Assembly: GCA_937905855.1 (NCBI GenBank)
Contig: CALCWU010000140.1
Span: 1 to 54,646 of the forward strand
DNA: 54,646 nucleotides
From: an uncultured Mollicutes bacterium
GTDB taxonomy: Bacteria; Bacillota_I; Bacilli_A; Acholeplasmatales; Anaeroplasmataceae
Reading direction: 5' to 3'
Part shown: one piece after another, positions 53,342 to 54,646 of the stretch
How positions within the stretch are numbered: position 1 is the first letter of the stretch
How the letters are laid out: every line of letters starts with the position of its first letter
Notes under the pieces: model-generated
What the model was told of the DNA's origin: nothing
Databases searched by the model: none
Seen by the model: only the letters and a program-made list of their open reading frames with translations
Program-made: the position numbers and the translations under genes

Positions 53342-53380
53342 ATGAATAGAATAAGGGCAGATCCCTGGATAAAAAAATAA
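53342..53380 (+). CDS. Very short ORF (12 codons), possible leader peptide or frameshifted remnant
   Basis: ATG at 53342 follows GGAAGAGGAAAG and encodes MNRIRADPWIKK before TAA. One extra A in the A7 run before the stop would extend the frame to about 26 codons, ending just inside the holin-like gene. It may be a leader peptide, a decayed small phage gene or chance. Confidence 0.3.
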   Translation: MNRIRADPWIKK

Positions 53381-53408
53381 TTGAAAATAAAATAGAAAGA
53401 AAAAAAAT

Positions 53409-53708
53409 ATGGAGAATATAAGCATAACAATAATAGTTGTCCTCTGTTATATGATAGGTGAAATATATAAGCTGATATTTAAAAAAGAAGAATCTTATAA
53501 ATATATTCCAATGGTATTATCAATAAGTGGAGGAATAATAGGTGTAATAATGTATTACACAAATAAAGAAATAATAAATGCTTCAAATGTATGGTCGGCA
53601 ATGCTAATAGGAATAGTAAGCGGAACATCATCAACAGGAGCTAATCAAATAATAAAACAAATATTTGGAGGAAGCAATGGAGCTAATAGTAAGAAAAAGA
53701 ATAGCTAG
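53409..53708 (+). CDS. Phage-type holin-like small membrane protein
   Basis: The protein has 99 residues. It has three hydrophobic segments (about 5-20, 33-50 and 60-80), a charged middle loop (KLIFKKEESYK) and the motif GIVSGTSSTGANQIIKQIF, which resembles the C-terminal part of phage holins of Gram-positive phages (A118-like and relatives: SGxxSTGxxQ). The basic C-terminus is typical. Holins permeabilise the membrane for endolysin release, but no endolysin is visible in the window. Codon use is rich in ATA and AGA, unlike the housekeeping genes upstream. The last 32 bases overlap the next gene. The ribosome-binding site is weak. Confidence 0.65.
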   Translation: MENISITIIVVLCYMIGEIYKLIFKKEESYKYIPMVLSISGGIIGVIMYYTNKEIINASNVWSAMLIGIVSGTSSTGANQIIKQIFGGSNGANSKKKNS

Positions 53709-54555
53709 ATTTATTGAATTAATATTAAGATACCAAGGCTATGATTTTAATCATGATAGGTATAAGGGTGTAATCTATAATGAAATAGCTTATAATACTA
53801 AAACTGAAGAAATGGCAAAAAGATATTATGATGCTTATTGTTATTTGTTAAGTAATAGTAGAAGCCCTTTAACAACAAAAATTTTAAGTAAATTTTTCTA
53901 TTTGCTGGAAATAGATATAAATAATACTAAATTAATAAAATTGGTATCATTATTTTTTAAATGTGATGAGGATGTAGCTGTTGATAAGGCAATTTTGTTT
54001 CATTTAGAGGCTTATAAAATAATTAAGGATTTAGATGAGGCAATGGTAATAGCGTTAATGCTGTTTAATTATACATTGGTAAAAAATGATCATCCGAGTG
54101 TTCAATTAAATTCAAGTGAGCTTACGGATTATGAAATATTAAGAGATCGTTATTATACTGGTGATAAAAAGCCGATATATTTATTAATGCTAAATGTAAT
54201 AAGAAATAATAAATATCAGGAAAAATCTTATTATTTAAATTTAAAGCCATTAAATATAAAAGAAATATATAATAGCTTAATAAATGATAAAGAAATGCTA
54301 AATGAAAAATATCGAATTAAAAGCTTAGCTATTTATGGATCATATGCTAAAGGAAATAATAGAATAGATTCAGATATAGATATGCTAGTAAGCTTTAATG
54401 ATGATTTATTAATGGAAGAAAAGCTTAAAAATGTAGCTGAGCTAGAATCAATATATTATAAAAGATTTAATCGCTTTGTTGATATATTAGAGGTAGGAAG
54501 CTATATAAGTGATGAAATAATAGAAGAAATAACCAAAATAAAGAAAATAATGTGA
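53677..54555 (+). CDS. Nucleotidyltransferase-domain protein with helical (possibly Fic-like) N-terminus
   Basis: The protein has 292 residues. The ATG at 53677 follows GGAGGA inside the holin-like gene. The C-terminal third has the minimal nucleotidyltransferase motif LAIYGSYAKGNNRIDSDIDM (about 215-234: GSxxxG, then DxD) and a later Asp in FVDILEV, the metal site of MNT/KNTase-like enzymes. The N-terminal 200 residues are helical. The stretch ELTDYEILRDRYYTGDKKPI resembles the region after the active site of Fic proteins, but HPFxxGNGR is absent, so a Fic relationship is only a suggestion. Possible roles are a toxin-antitoxin nucleotidyltransferase or a regulator. ATA-rich codon use like the holin-like gene. 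Confidence 0.7.
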   Translation: MELIVRKRIARFIELILRYQGYDFNHDRYKGVIYNEIAYNTKTEEMAKRYYDAYCYLLSNSRSPLTTKILSKFFYLLEIDINNTKLIKLVSLFFKCDEDVAVDKAILFHLEAYKIIKDLDEAMVIALMLFNYTLVKNDHPSVQLNSSELTDYEILRDRYYTGDKKPIYLLMLNVIRNNKYQEKSYYLNLKPLNIKEIYNSLINDKEMLNEKYRIKSLAIYGSYAKGNNRIDSDIDMLVSFNDDLLMEEKLKNVAELESIYYKRFNRFVDILEVGSYISDEIIEEITKIKKIM

Positions 54556-54565
54556 GGATAAAGAA

Positions 54566-54646
54566 ATGAATAAAGGAATAAAATTAACAAGTATGAGTAA
54601 GGAAGTAGGAAATAATAAGCTCTACTTTAATTTAAATTATTATGAT
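54566..54646 (+). CDS. Start of an unidentified gene, cut by the window end
   Basis: ATG at 54566 follows GTGAGGA (54552-54558) and opens 27 codons (MNKGIKLTSMSKEVGNNKLY...) without a stop before the window ends. Too little is visible to identify it. It starts 10 bases after the nucleotidyltransferase gene and is probably in the same operon. Confidence 0.6.
   Translation, partial: MNKGIKLTSMSKEVGNNKLYFNLNYYD

Noticed and set aside
53064..53408. Insertion sequence or transposase scar near the right end
   Set aside because: No transposase fragment or clear terminal inverted repeats are visible; only short motifs.
1..54646. tRNA and rRNA genes
   Set aside because: No cloverleaf with GGTTCGAATC-type arm or rRNA core sequence was recognised on either strand by eye.

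Overview
The window is one AT-rich stretch (GC roughly 30% by eye) from a low-GC Gram-positive bacterium that uses the standard code: TGA serves as a stop. The backbone is Bacilli-like. The order tmk-holB-ricT-trmN6-rsmI-metG, then rsmA, yabG-ispE and prs-pth, follows the origin-proximal order of Bacillus, although yabA, veg, sspF, purR, spoVG, glmU and ctc are not seen between them. Three spore-associated genes (cwlJ, gerQ, yabG) suggest a spore former or a recent descendant of one. A mucin-type M60 peptidase with a carbohydrate-binding module, several Ser-linker lipoproteins and BspA-type leucine-rich repeat surface proteins suggest an animal-gut organism, probably an Erysipelotrichia-like or related Bacilli lineage. 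That placement is inference.

Layout. 1-2.8 kb: nearly complete heavy-metal P-type ATPase and an unknown membrane protein. 2.8-6.4 kb, minus strand: M60-like peptidase lipoprotein and a HIT protein. 6.5-7.7 kb: aminotransferase. 7.8-12.6 kb: an island of surface genes made by tandem duplication of a two-gene cassette (secreted PPC-like protein plus membrane-anchored LRR protein); the first gene of the second copy has decayed to a remnant. 12.6-20.6 kb: replication, translation and RNA-modification housekeeping genes. 20.7-25 kb: a diguanylate cyclase with a helical partner, and a MacB-like ABC exporter. 25.1-33.9 kb: cwlJ-gerQ, a thioredoxin-like lipoprotein, an HD phosphohydrolase, rsmA, a cation exchanger, pduL, yabG, ispE, prs and pth. 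33.9-35.5 kb: uracil permease behind a PyrR-type attenuator. 35.6-39.6 kb, minus strand: two GGDEF/EAL proteins. 39.7-49.3 kb, minus strand: one gene for a giant lipoprotein of about 3,214 residues. 49.5-50.7 kb: another Ser-linker lipoprotein. 50.7-53.1 kb, minus strand: a NACHT NTPase broken by a single-base frameshift. 53.3-54.6 kb: a holin-like gene, a nucleotidyltransferase-domain protein and the start of a further gene, possibly the edge of a phage-derived region.

How the parts fit. Cyclic-di-GMP turnover is represented by one synthase with an intact GGDEF motif, one phosphodiesterase with an intact EAL domain, and a third protein degenerate in both domains. Pyrimidine salvage is wired to PyrR attenuation. 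Surface functions dominate the accessory regions: proteolysis of host glycoprotein, BspA-like repeats and Cys/His-rich modules. The main candidates for something undescribed are the duplicated PPC/LRR cassette, the giant lipoprotein with its Cys/His-rich modules and Trp-containing repeat, and the broken NACHT gene beside phage-like genes. Intrinsic terminators and near-consensus promoters are clear through much of the window. No tRNA, rRNA, CRISPR array or insertion sequence was recognised.
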